DNA of 39,131 nucleotides from a virus. The notes beneath the pieces were generated by a model, which saw only the letters and a program-made list of their open reading frames with translations, ran no database searches and was not told where the DNA came from. The stretch is from IMG/VR virus record IMGVR_UViG_3300027987_000184, positions 1 through 39,131 of that record, one strand, 5' to 3'. Shown one piece after another: positions 24,688-33,251 of this stretch. The position numbers were made by a program, and so were the translations under genes. The first letter of the stretch is position 1; each line of letters opens with the position of its first letter.

Positions 24688-25811
24688 AGCTTTACAACCG
24701 GAACATATTACGGAGACGGTTAGGTGATGAGGCCCGGCAACATGTACCGGATCGTGACGCGGTTGTGTGGAGCGTTAACACCACGAACTTTTATGTATTG
24801 GTAAAAGTGCAAGGAAGCGCCACAACCATCAAGGCCCATTATCCGCGCAACTGGACAACCGTGCCCTCATGGTTAAAACCGGGCAACGCCGTTCGCATAC
24901 GTCACCGTTCGGGAGTGCAAGGATATATCGAAGTAGTGGGCCACGGGCGGGCCATACCGACCCCGGTGGAGGGAGATACGTTGCCAATACCGGGCACGCA
25001 ACCCGACGGCGTTGTAAGTGGGATGGAGGTTTTGCCATATAGCGGCGGCGGAATGAATGTGATTATAAATGATGGCGTTTATCGCATCGATGGAACGTTG
25101 TATGCGTTTGTGATGCCGGTGACCGGCTACATTGTAATGGATGACCCGGCTCCGATGATAATGGGATCTGGGATTTTAATGGGCTGGGGTGATACCGTTG
25201 TTCCGGTGACATTTGATGCCGCACCCGCCGCCGGGCAGGGCCGCTATGACGCGATTGTTGTGGCCGCCGATGGGGTTGTGCATGTGGTTAAAGGCACTTC
25301 CGTTAGTTTGGGAACCGAACCGGCATATCCCACAACGCCCGCCGGGCACATTGTGATTGATTATGTGTTTATATATGGCGGCATGACGGAAATCACCGCC
25401 GCTGATATTGGCGTGCGATGGAGCGCTCCACAAGCAAATACGTTGATAGTAACAAGCTCGATGAAAGATTCGAACGGCGTGTTTTCAATGGCATGGAACG
25501 CGGGTGATGATACGCCCGTGGGCTCCATAACGGTGAACGTGAAGGACCAATACGGAAACTCAAAATCAATAAGCACGACCATGACCGTGTCATTGTTAAT
25601 TGGCACCGGCGGCGTGGGGTTTTCCGGTGCCGGGCCGTTTGCATCCAGCGCATCGGCCACCATTGGCTCATCGAAGACGTTTTATTATGAGCGCAACCAA
25701 TTAGCAACGCCCGAAGTAGGCCCGCTTTTTTCATTGGAATTCACCGAGTTTGGATATTTGAAAACATTGATACCCTTAATTTTATTGGACGTTGGAGGTG
25801 AACCCGTATGA
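24684..25811 (+). CDS. Tail-tip structural protein
   Basis: The 375-residue product is beta-rich with no clear family. An OB-like N-terminal part (FYVLVKVQGSATTIKAHYP, GNAVRIRHRSGVQGYIEVVG) is followed by repetitive beta segments with alternating Gly and Val, as in baseplate and fibre proteins. I start at GTG 24684 (overlapping the hub stop as GTGA, with GGAG nine bases upstream) rather than TTG 24669. Tight coupling to the hub gene suggests joint assembly at the tail tip. It lacks the Thr tract. Confidence 0.6.
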   Translation: MKLYNRNILRRRLGDEARQHVPDRDAVVWSVNTTNFYVLVKVQGSATTIKAHYPRNWTTVPSWLKPGNAVRIRHRSGVQGYIEVVGHGRAIPTPVEGDTLPIPGTQPDGVVSGMEVLPYSGGGMNVIINDGVYRIDGTLYAFVMPVTGYIVMDDPAPMIMGSGILMGWGDTVVPVTFDAAPAAGQGRYDAIVVAADGVVHVVKGTSVSLGTEPAYPTTPAGHIVIDYVFIYGGMTEITAADIGVRWSAPQANTLIVTSSMKDSNGVFSMAWNAGDDTPVGSITVNVKDQYGNSKSISTTMTVSLLIGTGGVGFSGAGPFASSASATIGSSKTFYYERNQLATPEVGPLFSLEFTEFGYLKTLIPLILLDVGGEPV

Positions 25812-26059
25812 CGCCAGAAGAAATGCTACATGATTTTGCTCACAAATTTGAGGCATTATGTGAGCGGTTTGATGCAATGGAAGACGCGTTGCAATACCAA
25901 ACCAAACTGCTGGAAACCATTGTGGAGGCCATGCCAACGGGAAGGCCAAATGTTATGAAAGCGCTGGCACCGTTGTTCGAAAGCCCAATAATTAAAAACA
26001 ACCCGATGCTTGCTGATATGGTTAAAAACTTCACCGCCAATATGGGAGGCGAACAATGA
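25808..26059 (+). CDS. Small helical tail-region protein
   Basis: An 83-residue helical protein (HDFAHKFEALCERFDAMEDA, TKLLETIVEAM) followed by a Met-rich amphipathic part. It overlaps both neighbours by ATGA and has GGAGGTG before ATG 25808. Family unknown. The heptad-like spacing in the first half suggests a short coiled coil, perhaps a clamp or chaperone for the fibre proteins downstream. Confidence 0.65.
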   Translation: MTPEEMLHDFAHKFEALCERFDAMEDALQYQTKLLETIVEAMPTGRPNVMKALAPLFESPIIKNNPMLADMVKNFTANMGGEQ

Positions 26060-26577
26060 GCGAATTTTATCATACACCGTATGAAGACGGCGTTACGGAA
26101 TACAAAGCCGCCGACATGAACGTGCCATTGGGCGAATTGGACCAAGCGCTGAATGACATCCGTGGCCCCAAATATTACGACTTCATGGGCCAATATTTGG
26201 GCGATATTTTGAACAGCAATGCGTTGCTTTTGCAAGGCCTCACGGCCCGGTACATGGTACTCAAGGCCGGGGCACCGGGCTCCCACGTTTACGCCGGGGT
26301 CGCCACGGCGGCCCAGGCCGTGTTCACCATAAAGCGGAACGGCGTGCAAATTGGAACCGTTACCATAAACGCCGGGCACAATAAAGGCGCGTTCAGCGTG
26401 GCGGCGGATATTGCGTTTTACAATGGCGACCTTTTGGAATTGTATGGGCCGAACCCGGCGGACGCCAGCATGCAAGATGTAAGTTGGAATTTGATTTTGG
26501 AGCGGCCCGACCCGGCGGATATAACAACCACAACCACGACCACAACCACGACAAGCACGACGACGACCGTGCCATAA
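26056..26577 (+). CDS. Fibre-type protein with Thr-rich tail
   Basis: The 173-residue product has an N-terminal helical part (ADMNVPLGELDQALNDI) and a beta-sandwich-like part (AQAVFTIKRNGVQIGTVTIN, AFSVAADIAFYNGDLLELYG) resembling small tail-fibre modules found in many siphoviruses. The C-terminal Thr/Ser tract is coded at 26524-26568, followed by Val-Pro. It overlaps the preceding stop (ATGA) behind GGGAGG. First of four consecutive Thr-tract proteins, so probably a fibre base or surface component. Confidence 0.65.
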   Translation: MSEFYHTPYEDGVTEYKAADMNVPLGELDQALNDIRGPKYYDFMGQYLGDILNSNALLLQGLTARYMVLKAGAPGSHVYAGVATAAQAVFTIKRNGVQIGTVTINAGHNKGAFSVAADIAFYNGDLLELYGPNPADASMQDVSWNLILERPDPADITTTTTTTTTTSTTTTVP

Positions 26578-26586
26578 GGAGGAAAT

Positions 26587-27684
26587 ATGGCGTTAAAATT
26601 GATCGAAGGCTTCCGCGCAGTATACGGATCATCTACAACCGATTGGACGACGTATTTGCGCAAAAAGGGATATTTTGTGTCGGGAACAACTTCCAATTAT
26701 ATCGGCCCTTATGGAAGATGGTCGGCACCTAATAACTACGGTTTGTGTTTGAATAGCGCGCCGTATTATGCGGGGATGAAATATCTTAATAAAACTAAAC
26801 GATTATATGTCGGAATGGCATTGTATAAAGCTAATGGAACGCCCACGTATACCACTGGCCAGCCGTTTTTTCAATTTTATGATTATGATAACGTGACCCG
26901 GCTTGTGCGAATGCACATGGAAGCGGATTTCTCGATATCCGTTTACAATGCGGCGGGCACGTTGTTAGGGCAAACCGCCGGAGGGGTAGTAGGGAATGAG
27001 AGTTGGTTTTATTTTGAGGCGTATATTAAAGCGGACGCATCGGCGGGAGAAGTTATTATACGGATAAATGAGCAGGTTGTTTTAAATTTATCAGCGAAAA
27101 ATACCGATTCGGGTGCGGCGGGCAACGTTGGCGCGATCCGGATGTGGCAAGTAAATTCGGCGCAGGATTTGTATATCACGGATTTATACGTGGACGATGC
27201 TCAATTTCACGGGAATTGCCGGGTGCGCTCATTTGTGCCCGATAGTGACGAAACTCATAGTGATTGGACGCGCAATACCGGGGCCAATGATTATGAATGT
27301 GTTGATGATATTGCACCCATTGACGGCGATACCACATACATTGAGGGGCAAAATATTGATGATAAATCATCGTTCGGTATAACAACCGGGGCTTTAGCGG
27401 AAGTGGTTAAGGGGCTCGCCATTGATAATTATTACCGGGCATCCAACGCGGGGCAACCAAGGCGTATTCAGGCCTTGGTACGCTCGGGCGGCAGTGATTA
27501 TAAACAACCCCGGTCCGGTTCGGCCACGACATCATATAAAATGAATTACGCCGTGGTTGAAAAAGATCCGCAGGATAACGGCACATGGAATCAATCCAAA
27601 ATTGAGGCGGCGGAGTTTGGTGTGGCGTTAACGTATAACACCACAACCACGAGCACAACCACAACCACAACCACAACGGTCTAA
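26587..27684 (+). CDS. Lectin-like (ConA/LamG-type) fibre protein A with Thr-rich tail
   Basis: The 365-residue product opens with LKLIEGFRAVYG, then a jelly-roll of the concanavalin/LamG class (YVGMALYKANG, FFQFYDYDNVTRLVRMHME, SWFYFEAYIKADASAGEVII, DLYITDLYVDDAQ), a bridging segment with ANDYECVDDIAP, and a second beta part. The end is a Thr/Ser tract coded at 27640-27678. The second half aligns with the next gene (PYECVDEIP there), so the two are tandem paralogues. A receptor-binding or surface-display role is inferred. AAGGAGG precedes ATG 26587. Confidence 0.7.
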   Translation: MALKLIEGFRAVYGSSTTDWTTYLRKKGYFVSGTTSNYIGPYGRWSAPNNYGLCLNSAPYYAGMKYLNKTKRLYVGMALYKANGTPTYTTGQPFFQFYDYDNVTRLVRMHMEADFSISVYNAAGTLLGQTAGGVVGNESWFYFEAYIKADASAGEVIIRINEQVVLNLSAKNTDSGAAGNVGAIRMWQVNSAQDLYITDLYVDDAQFHGNCRVRSFVPDSDETHSDWTRNTGANDYECVDDIAPIDGDTTYIEGQNIDDKSSFGITTGALAEVVKGLAIDNYYRASNAGQPRRIQALVRSGGSDYKQPRSGSATTSYKMNYAVVEKDPQDNGTWNQSKIEAAEFGVALTYNTTTTSTTTTTTTTV

Positions 27685-27698
27685 AAATGGAGGCGTAA

Positions 27699-28760
27699 AT
27701 GGGAAGAATTTGGATTGACGGTTTTGAATATGGCGGAGCGACAACATTTCTCGGAGGCATATATACCGCTTCGGGCATGACCGCGTTAGGGACGCCACGG
27801 GCCGGGTTTAGTGGGAATTATTACCTCAACGCCGGTTCGGGTTTTTCATATATTCAAAAGGAATTGGATGCGGCCCTTTCGGAAATATATGCGGCGATTA
27901 AAGTTTATCCGCAAGTTAGGACGAGTGATGGGCCGGGCGTTTTGGGTTTTTATGACTCCGCCGGAACGGCAATCATGGGAATTAAATTTTATTATGACGG
28001 CTCAACTTATTTTTATATACGGGCGGAACGCGGGGCACAAAGTTCGGGTAATATACTGGGCACCGGCCTCATCCCGATTTTGCCATCAACCGCCGTGCAT
28101 CTTGTGGAGGTGTATTACAAACCGCTTAATAGCGGAGGAATATGCCGGGTTCGGTTGAACGGTGTTTTGGATATTAATTATACGGGGGACACCACAGCGG
28201 GGCTTGAAAATGTCAAAAAGGTGCGCGTGGGATACGCCGGTAGGGATAATTATTTATCCCAATATGACGATTTCGTTTTGGATGATTCGCAAAGAATTGG
28301 AAACACAAGGATTCAAAAATTGCAAATAAGCGGCGCGGGCACGACCGGGGAGTGGGATGCCAGCGCGGGCAACCCTTATGAATGCGTTGATGAAATACCT
28401 TTTTCGGATACGGATTTTATATCAACCAACGTGCCCGGTGAAATTGCAACGTTTGCTTGTGGCGATATGACGGGCAACGTTAGCTCGGTTAAGGCGTTGT
28501 TATTGCATGGCAGAATGCTATATGAAGGAAACCCGGCACCAAACAAACAAAAATTAGCGATTCGGGTGAATGGAACCAATTATTTTAGCGGAAGATTTAC
28601 GCCGGGCTTATCAGCGGCTCCGTTTCAAAAATTGTGGGCGGTAAACCCCGATGATTCACAACCGTGGGAAGAGGCGGATATAAATGCCATTGAAATAGGA
28701 GTTCAAGCGGTGCAAATGACCAGCACATCGACAACAAGCACAACCACAACCACACCATAA
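27699..28760 (+). CDS. Lectin-like fibre protein B with Thr-rich tail (paralogue of A)
   Basis: A 353-residue paralogue of the preceding protein. It has WIDGFEYGG at the start, a ConA/LamG-like domain (SYIQKELDAALSEIYAAIKV, AVHLVEVYYKPLNSGGICRV, YTGDTTAG followed by KVRVGYAG and YDDFVLDD), then the bridge GNPYECVDEIP and a C-terminal beta part with PWEEADINAIEIGVQ. The Thr/Ser tract lies at 28719-28754. Sequence identity to A is modest in the lectin part and clearer in the bridge, suggesting an old duplication. GGAGG precedes ATG 27699. Confidence 0.7.
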   Translation: MGRIWIDGFEYGGATTFLGGIYTASGMTALGTPRAGFSGNYYLNAGSGFSYIQKELDAALSEIYAAIKVYPQVRTSDGPGVLGFYDSAGTAIMGIKFYYDGSTYFYIRAERGAQSSGNILGTGLIPILPSTAVHLVEVYYKPLNSGGICRVRLNGVLDINYTGDTTAGLENVKKVRVGYAGRDNYLSQYDDFVLDDSQRIGNTRIQKLQISGAGTTGEWDASAGNPYECVDEIPFSDTDFISTNVPGEIATFACGDMTGNVSSVKALLLHGRMLYEGNPAPNKQKLAIRVNGTNYFSGRFTPGLSAAPFQKLWAVNPDDSQPWEEADINAIEIGVQAVQMTSTSTTSTTTTTP

Positions 28761-28769
28761 AGGGTTCGA

Positions 28770-31700
28770 ATGGCCGATTATCAAAAAAGTACGCAAATAC
28801 TCGGACAAGTTGATTACGATCCATCGGGGGAGCAACAGGCTACCCAAATTGTGGGTCAGGTTGAGTGGGGTGTAACAACCACAACCACAACAAGCACAAC
28901 CACAACTTCGACGACAACCACGTATGAATTCTTCGATGATTTTGAAACGGGGGATGCGAGCAAGTGGGATGCCTCCGGTGGCACGCCTACGTTCTTGAGC
29001 GGTTTGGATACGTGGACCGACCCGCGTTTTGGCACATACCAAATTTTCGCTGAGAGCGCCGATTACGTTGATAAGAATTTGCCGGAAAGCGATGAATATT
29101 ATGCCTCATTTTATTGGCATCCCGGAAATGCGTTTTACGATTTTGTCATCACCTTCATGTATAATACCACAGTTTTAGGGGCTGTGCGATATTATGAAGT
29201 AAATGAATATTTCTACGCTATGGCAGGCGCGGTTACGCTTGCAACATCAGGAACCACATGGAAAAAGTCGCTGGGCGCTTCAGGCCACATCGCGAAGTTT
29301 CCGGTATATGTGGAATTTTATTACAAGATAGCCGATACGGGCGGGCGTTTCGTTCTTAAAGCGGATGGTGTAACGATATTTGATATAACGGGGGACACAA
29401 AACCGGGAAGCGAAACGGTTATCAATAAGATACGCATTGGGCACAGCTCTTCATTTGGTTCGATTATTGATAACATCAAAGTATCACGTACCCAATTTCC
29501 GGGGTATTATAGGGAATGGCGGCCCAGCAGTTTTAATGTTGATTTTGAAGACCAACTTTTGGACGATTGGGATGTATTGGGAGGGGCCGTTGATACGGGT
29601 GACATTGTGGCATCCGAGCCGGGGTTTGGTGGAAGTTATAATTTGGCATTGACGGGCTATGGTGATTTTCTGGCGAAGGTTGTAGCGCCAACGGATGAGA
29701 TATTTTTTGATTTTAAATGGAAATGGGATGGTAGCGCATCCGCCAGAATTGTAACTTTTAAATGGGGCGATTCCAATTTGGTGCGGTTTGGCCTTGACAC
29801 CACAAGCGATGAATTTTATTTGCTTATAGGTGCGTCGGTGGAGGACAGCATAGCCGCCGCGTTTGCAACCACGCCACGTAGGTTTCAAATTCACCTAAAA
29901 ATCCATGATACGAATGGTTTTGTAAAGATTTGGGACGACCAAAAAAGGCTTATATTATCTTTCAATGGGGATACCACAACCGGTAGGCCCAGCGCTTTAG
30001 TTGACAATTTGATCATAGGGGATGTTGCCGGGTATGGCCTTGAATTTGATGATATCAAATATGATGTGTTGGATTGGCCCAATGGGTTGACAACCACAAC
30101 GACCACGACTCAGACCTCAACCACGACAACCCATTTTATACGGGATTCACACATTGGCGTTCAAGCATTAATGCGGGAAGATGTTCCTTCATTACGTGTA
30201 ACCCACACGGGCGTTCAAAAGCTGGCGCGTGAACCGATGCCGAATCTTTATGTGACCCATGTATCCGTCCAAATGTTGGAAGCCAATACATCCAGCACAA
30301 CGACACATTTTTGGGAAGAAGATTTTGAGGCAATGGCCGCTGGCAACCCGCCTACGGGTTGGACGGAGGTATGGGCCACGGCCCCGACAACCACGGTCGA
30401 GAAATTATATGGTAAGCGGGCGTTGAGCGTTGACATATCCGCGAACGCCCGTGTTGCGGTAACGGACGACCCGATTGATAAATATAATGTTGAGGTTTTG
30501 GGCCTCATAAAGGCGATTGACGATTTTTCAACGTTGGCCGGTGGCGTTTGTGGCCGGGTAAGCGGGGCCGCCGGAACGGAGACGGGATATGTGCTATTTA
30601 TGGATCCGGCGAACGATTTGATATCGTTGCGGCGGTACAAAAACGGCACACAGGCCACGCTAACAACCGCCAGCAAAACGATCGCGGCGGGCTTGTGGTA
30701 TTGGATGCGACTGCGTATAAACGGCACGAATATCAAAGCCCGTGTGTGGGCCAAATGGACGGCGGAGCCGGGTACGTGGGACATTGATTACACTGACTCA
30801 TCGAATCCGGTCAGTACGGAGGGCGGTGCCGGTGTTTGCACTTACAACGCGGATGCTTATTGCGATTATTTTGCGGCGGAAGGATGGGACGCTAATTGGC
30901 CGATACCGTTGCCATCGTTAACAACCACAAGCACAACCAGCACCACGACAACGCACACGACGACAAGCTTGGTTACGAGCACCACAACCACGGGCACCAC
31001 AACCACATCGGAACCGGGTGCCCAATATTGGACCGATTTTAGCGAACACACACCGGACACGGCCCCGGCGGATTGGACGGAGGTTTGGGAAGCGCCCGTG
31101 GCTACCATATACGCCCGTGAGGACGGACAATATGGCCAGCAACATTTGGAAATAGCTCATAGCACTTACGGCCATTACTTCGCCCAATGGAATGACGTGC
31201 CGGTTGCAAACAACGTGGAAACGTTGGTGAAATTTAAAGTGGTTGACGCATATCCGATCACCGGCCAGGATTACATGAGATTGATTGTGCGGCAAACCGG
31301 CGGGAGCGCCAATAAGAACGCTTACGAATTACGTATTTATCCGGACAATAACAATTTCAAGATTTACAAATGGGTGAACAATGTTGCAAGCCAGCGCGGG
31401 GCCACGGGCGCGCTTACAATAAATTCCGGAACGTGGTATTGGGCACGGTTCCAGGTTATTGGCAACCTTTTGAAAGCCCGTATGTGGGCCGGGCAACCAA
31501 GCGACGAACCGGGCGCGTGGGGCATTGAGACAACGGACAGCGCACATGCCGGGGTTTATGGCACCGTAGGCCTTGGTGGATATAATGGAAGCGAAATTCA
31601 AATTGATTACTTCGCCGTGGGCGTGGGCGGCGATGCGGCCCCGGCCCCGGCGGATTATGTAACGACAACCACGACCACGACAACCACAACCAGCACCACA

Positions 31701-31772
31701 ACCACGGGCACGACGGAAACCCCAATGGAGCCCGCAACCTACGCGGCAGTAGGGGTTCTTCAACGAAAATAA
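28770..31772 (+). CDS. Beads-on-a-string fibre: four lectin-like domains joined by Thr-rich linkers
   Basis: In this 1000-residue protein the N-terminus has two short repeats (TQILGQVDYDP and TQIVGQVEWG), then a Thr linker (28875-28922). Domains at about 53-245 and 250-440 share with the paralogue upstream the motif GDT-x2-G, V/I-rich strand, IGH/IGD and DDI/DNI. After linker 30090-30131 comes a short region with three copies of a TH-x-GVQ-x-L motif (about 458-506). A third domain (515-712) and a fourth (752-955) have the ConA hallmark WYW-x-R followed by KAR-x-WA and DYFA. Between them is the 30-codon linker 30921-31010; the last tract is 31662-31715. The multi-domain form fits a long fibre with mucin-like stalks. 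Confidence 0.75.
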   Translation: MADYQKSTQILGQVDYDPSGEQQATQIVGQVEWGVTTTTTTSTTTTSTTTTYEFFDDFETGDASKWDASGGTPTFLSGLDTWTDPRFGTYQIFAESADYVDKNLPESDEYYASFYWHPGNAFYDFVITFMYNTTVLGAVRYYEVNEYFYAMAGAVTLATSGTTWKKSLGASGHIAKFPVYVEFYYKIADTGGRFVLKADGVTIFDITGDTKPGSETVINKIRIGHSSSFGSIIDNIKVSRTQFPGYYREWRPSSFNVDFEDQLLDDWDVLGGAVDTGDIVASEPGFGGSYNLALTGYGDFLAKVVAPTDEIFFDFKWKWDGSASARIVTFKWGDSNLVRFGLDTTSDEFYLLIGASVEDSIAAAFATTPRRFQIHLKIHDTNGFVKIWDDQKRLILSFNGDTTTGRPSALVDNLIIGDVAGYGLEFDDIKYDVLDWPNGLTTTTTTTQTSTTTTHFIRDSHIGVQALMREDVPSLRVTHTGVQKLAREPMPNLYVTHVSVQMLEANTSSTTTHFWEEDFEAMAAGNPPTGWTEVWATAPTTTVEKLYGKRALSVDISANARVAVTDDPIDKYNVEVLGLIKAIDDFSTLAGGVCGRVSGAAGTETGYVLFMDPANDLISLRRYKNGTQATLTTASKTIAAGLWYWMRLRINGTNIKARVWAKWTAEPGTWDIDYTDSSNPVSTEGGAGVCTYNADAYCDYFAAEGWDANWPIPLPSLTTTSTTSTTTTHTTTSLVTSTTTTGTTTTSEPGAQYWTDFSEHTPDTAPADWTEVWEAPVATIYAREDGQYGQQHLEIAHSTYGHYFAQWNDVPVANNVETLVKFKVVDAYPITGQDYMRLIVRQTGGSANKNAYELRIYPDNNNFKIYKWVNNVASQRGATGALTINSGTWYWARFQVIGNLLKARMWAGQPSDEPGAWGIETTDSAHAGVYGTVGLGGYNGSEIQIDYFAVGVGGDAAPAPADYVTTTTTTTTTTSTTTTGTTETPMEPATYAAVGVLQRK

Positions 31773-31775
31773 AAC

Positions 31776-31805
31776 TTGACGGCGACGCGTGGTGCGGTGT
31801 ACTAT
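31776..31805 (+). promoter_or_regulatory. Probable promoter for the glycan cassette, matching the capsid promoter
   Basis: TTGACG (31776-31781) and TACTAT (31800-31805) are separated by 18 bp, the same spacing as in the promoter at 12484. The 13 bases GTGGTGCGGTGTA (31789-31801) are identical to 12497-12509 and sit at the same offset from the boxes. Just downstream ATACGACATATTG (31804-31816) is the reverse complement of 12521-12533. It lies in the 108-bp gap after the last fibre gene, so it should drive the cassette separately. Confidence 0.65.
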
Positions 31806-31830
31806 ACGACATATTGTGATTTTTATATTG

Positions 31831-31855
31831 TACGGGCACGCTATACGGTGCCGTA
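31831..31855 (+). promoter_or_regulatory. Leader hairpin before the glycan cassette
   Basis: TACGGGCAC (31831-31839) pairs with GTGCCGTA (31848-31855) over 8 bp with one bulged G and an eight-base loop. It lies between the promoter and the AAGGAGG of the first glycosyltransferase. It has no following T-run. It may stabilise the leader or be an operator; the evidence is only the symmetry. Confidence 0.4.
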
Positions 31856-31880
31856 ACTATAAAAACATGAAGGAGGAAAA

Positions 31881-33251
31881 ATGAAAGTAGCAATTTTATC
31901 ACATTTTCAAAGTTTCGCGCCCAGTTACGCTCTGGCCGTGGGATGGTACGAACGGGCCAAAATGTTGGAATATTTTGGCGTTGACTTTACATTCTTCACG
32001 GCGAAAAACTGCCCGCCGGATAGTTACCCTCATCAAGAGGCCGTGTTGCATACCATACCGGGGAGCCGCCCATTTGACGAAAAGGTTGCCCGGTTTACGG
32101 ACCAATATATCGAATTGCTGGGCGACTTCGATGTGGTTTGTACGCCGGACATTATATACCAACGAAAAGGGAATTTTTTGGCGTGGAACAAGGCCGCCCG
32201 CAACGCCGCCGAAGTTATTAAGCCTTGGTGGCTTCATTGGATTCATTCTTCATGGACAAAACGCCCGCTGACGTTAAATTTAAAGGACCCCGACTCCCTC
32301 CGTTACCAAATGATGGACCGGAGTTTTTTGGTGTATTTGAACCAAATTGAATCATTCAATTTGGTGCAGATGTATGCTACCGAAGAGAAATGGGTGCGGT
32401 ACGTACACAACCCCAAGGACCCGCGTGTGTTTTTCGACATGCACCCATTTTCATGGGAAATTATACGGCGGCTCAATATTTATGAAAAGGACGCCGTTTG
32501 TATTTTCCCACATTGTTCCACGCGTATGGATTCCAAAGGAATTGACGGCGTCATCAATGTTATGGCCGCATTAAAACGGGCGGGCAAGAGCATCGCCCTT
32601 GTGTTTTGTAATGCGAACGCCCGCAAGGTGCAAATTGAAATTAATGCCAAACGTGAACACATGAAGAAAAAGGGCCTTGTGGAAGATTCGGATTACATGT
32701 TCACCCACGGGCTCGATAACTATCGCCCGATGCCGCGCCAAGTGATACGGGATTTAATGCGAATATCGAACATATTTGTTTTCGCCAGTTGGCGGGAAAC
32801 CACGGGCAACGCATTTCAAGAAGCTCAAATAACGGGCAACCTCCTTATATTAAATCAACACCTGCCCTGCCTCCGCGAATTGGCCCGGCGCGACGATAAT
32901 GTTATATGGATCGACACAAGTTACAAAACGCCGGGCCGCATTGATGGCCAAACCGGGGACCTTCAGCAAGTTAATTATCAACCGAGCGACGATCAGTGGT
33001 TTGATTGGTTTGCCAAGGCCCGCGTTATACCGGCGCTGGAAATGAATAGCCGCCGGTACATGTGGGATTTTTCGTTTGAACGTATTTGGTTTGATCAATT
33101 TAAACCATTGCTGGAAGAGGCGACCCGTTTGGCCAATACGATTGACCCTCCCAAAATGCCGAAAACGAATGTGACGGAGATAACGGTTGATGATAACGTT
33201 GAGGCGTGCGTATTGGGCGACGTTGCGGCGGAAGGGGGTGCATCATGTTAG
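31881..33251 (+). CDS. GT-B glycosyltransferase (GT4-like)
   Basis: Transfers a sugar from a nucleotide donor to an acceptor. The 456-residue product has two Rossmann-like halves: an N-terminal acceptor domain (MKVAILSHFQ, FDVVCTPDIIY) and a C-terminal donor domain with DAVCIFPHC and the E-x7-E motif of retaining GT4 enzymes (E306 and E314 in WRETTGNAFQEAQITGN). There is no signal peptide, so it acts in the cytoplasm. It is the first gene after its own promoter, with AAGGAGG before ATG 31881. The donor sugar cannot be read from sequence; UDP-sulfoquinovose from the third gene of the cassette is a candidate. Protein, lipid or DNA acceptors are all possible. Confidence 0.8.
   Translation: MKVAILSHFQSFAPSYALAVGWYERAKMLEYFGVDFTFFTAKNCPPDSYPHQEAVLHTIPGSRPFDEKVARFTDQYIELLGDFDVVCTPDIIYQRKGNFLAWNKAARNAAEVIKPWWLHWIHSSWTKRPLTLNLKDPDSLRYQMMDRSFLVYLNQIESFNLVQMYATEEKWVRYVHNPKDPRVFFDMHPFSWEIIRRLNIYEKDAVCIFPHCSTRMDSKGIDGVINVMAALKRAGKSIALVFCNANARKVQIEINAKREHMKKKGLVEDSDYMFTHGLDNYRPMPRQVIRDLMRISNIFVFASWRETTGNAFQEAQITGNLLILNQHLPCLRELARRDDNVIWIDTSYKTPGRIDGQTGDLQQVNYQPSDDQWFDWFAKARVIPALEMNSRRYMWDFSFERIWFDQFKPLLEEATRLANTIDPPKMPKTNVTEITVDDNVEACVLGDVAAEGGASC

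Noticed and set aside
30921-31010. Thr-tract DNA considered as a CRISPR-like or satellite array
   Set aside because: The repeats are imperfect ACN codons in frame with no unique spacers and recur only at gene ends or linkers; they are coding low-complexity sequence.
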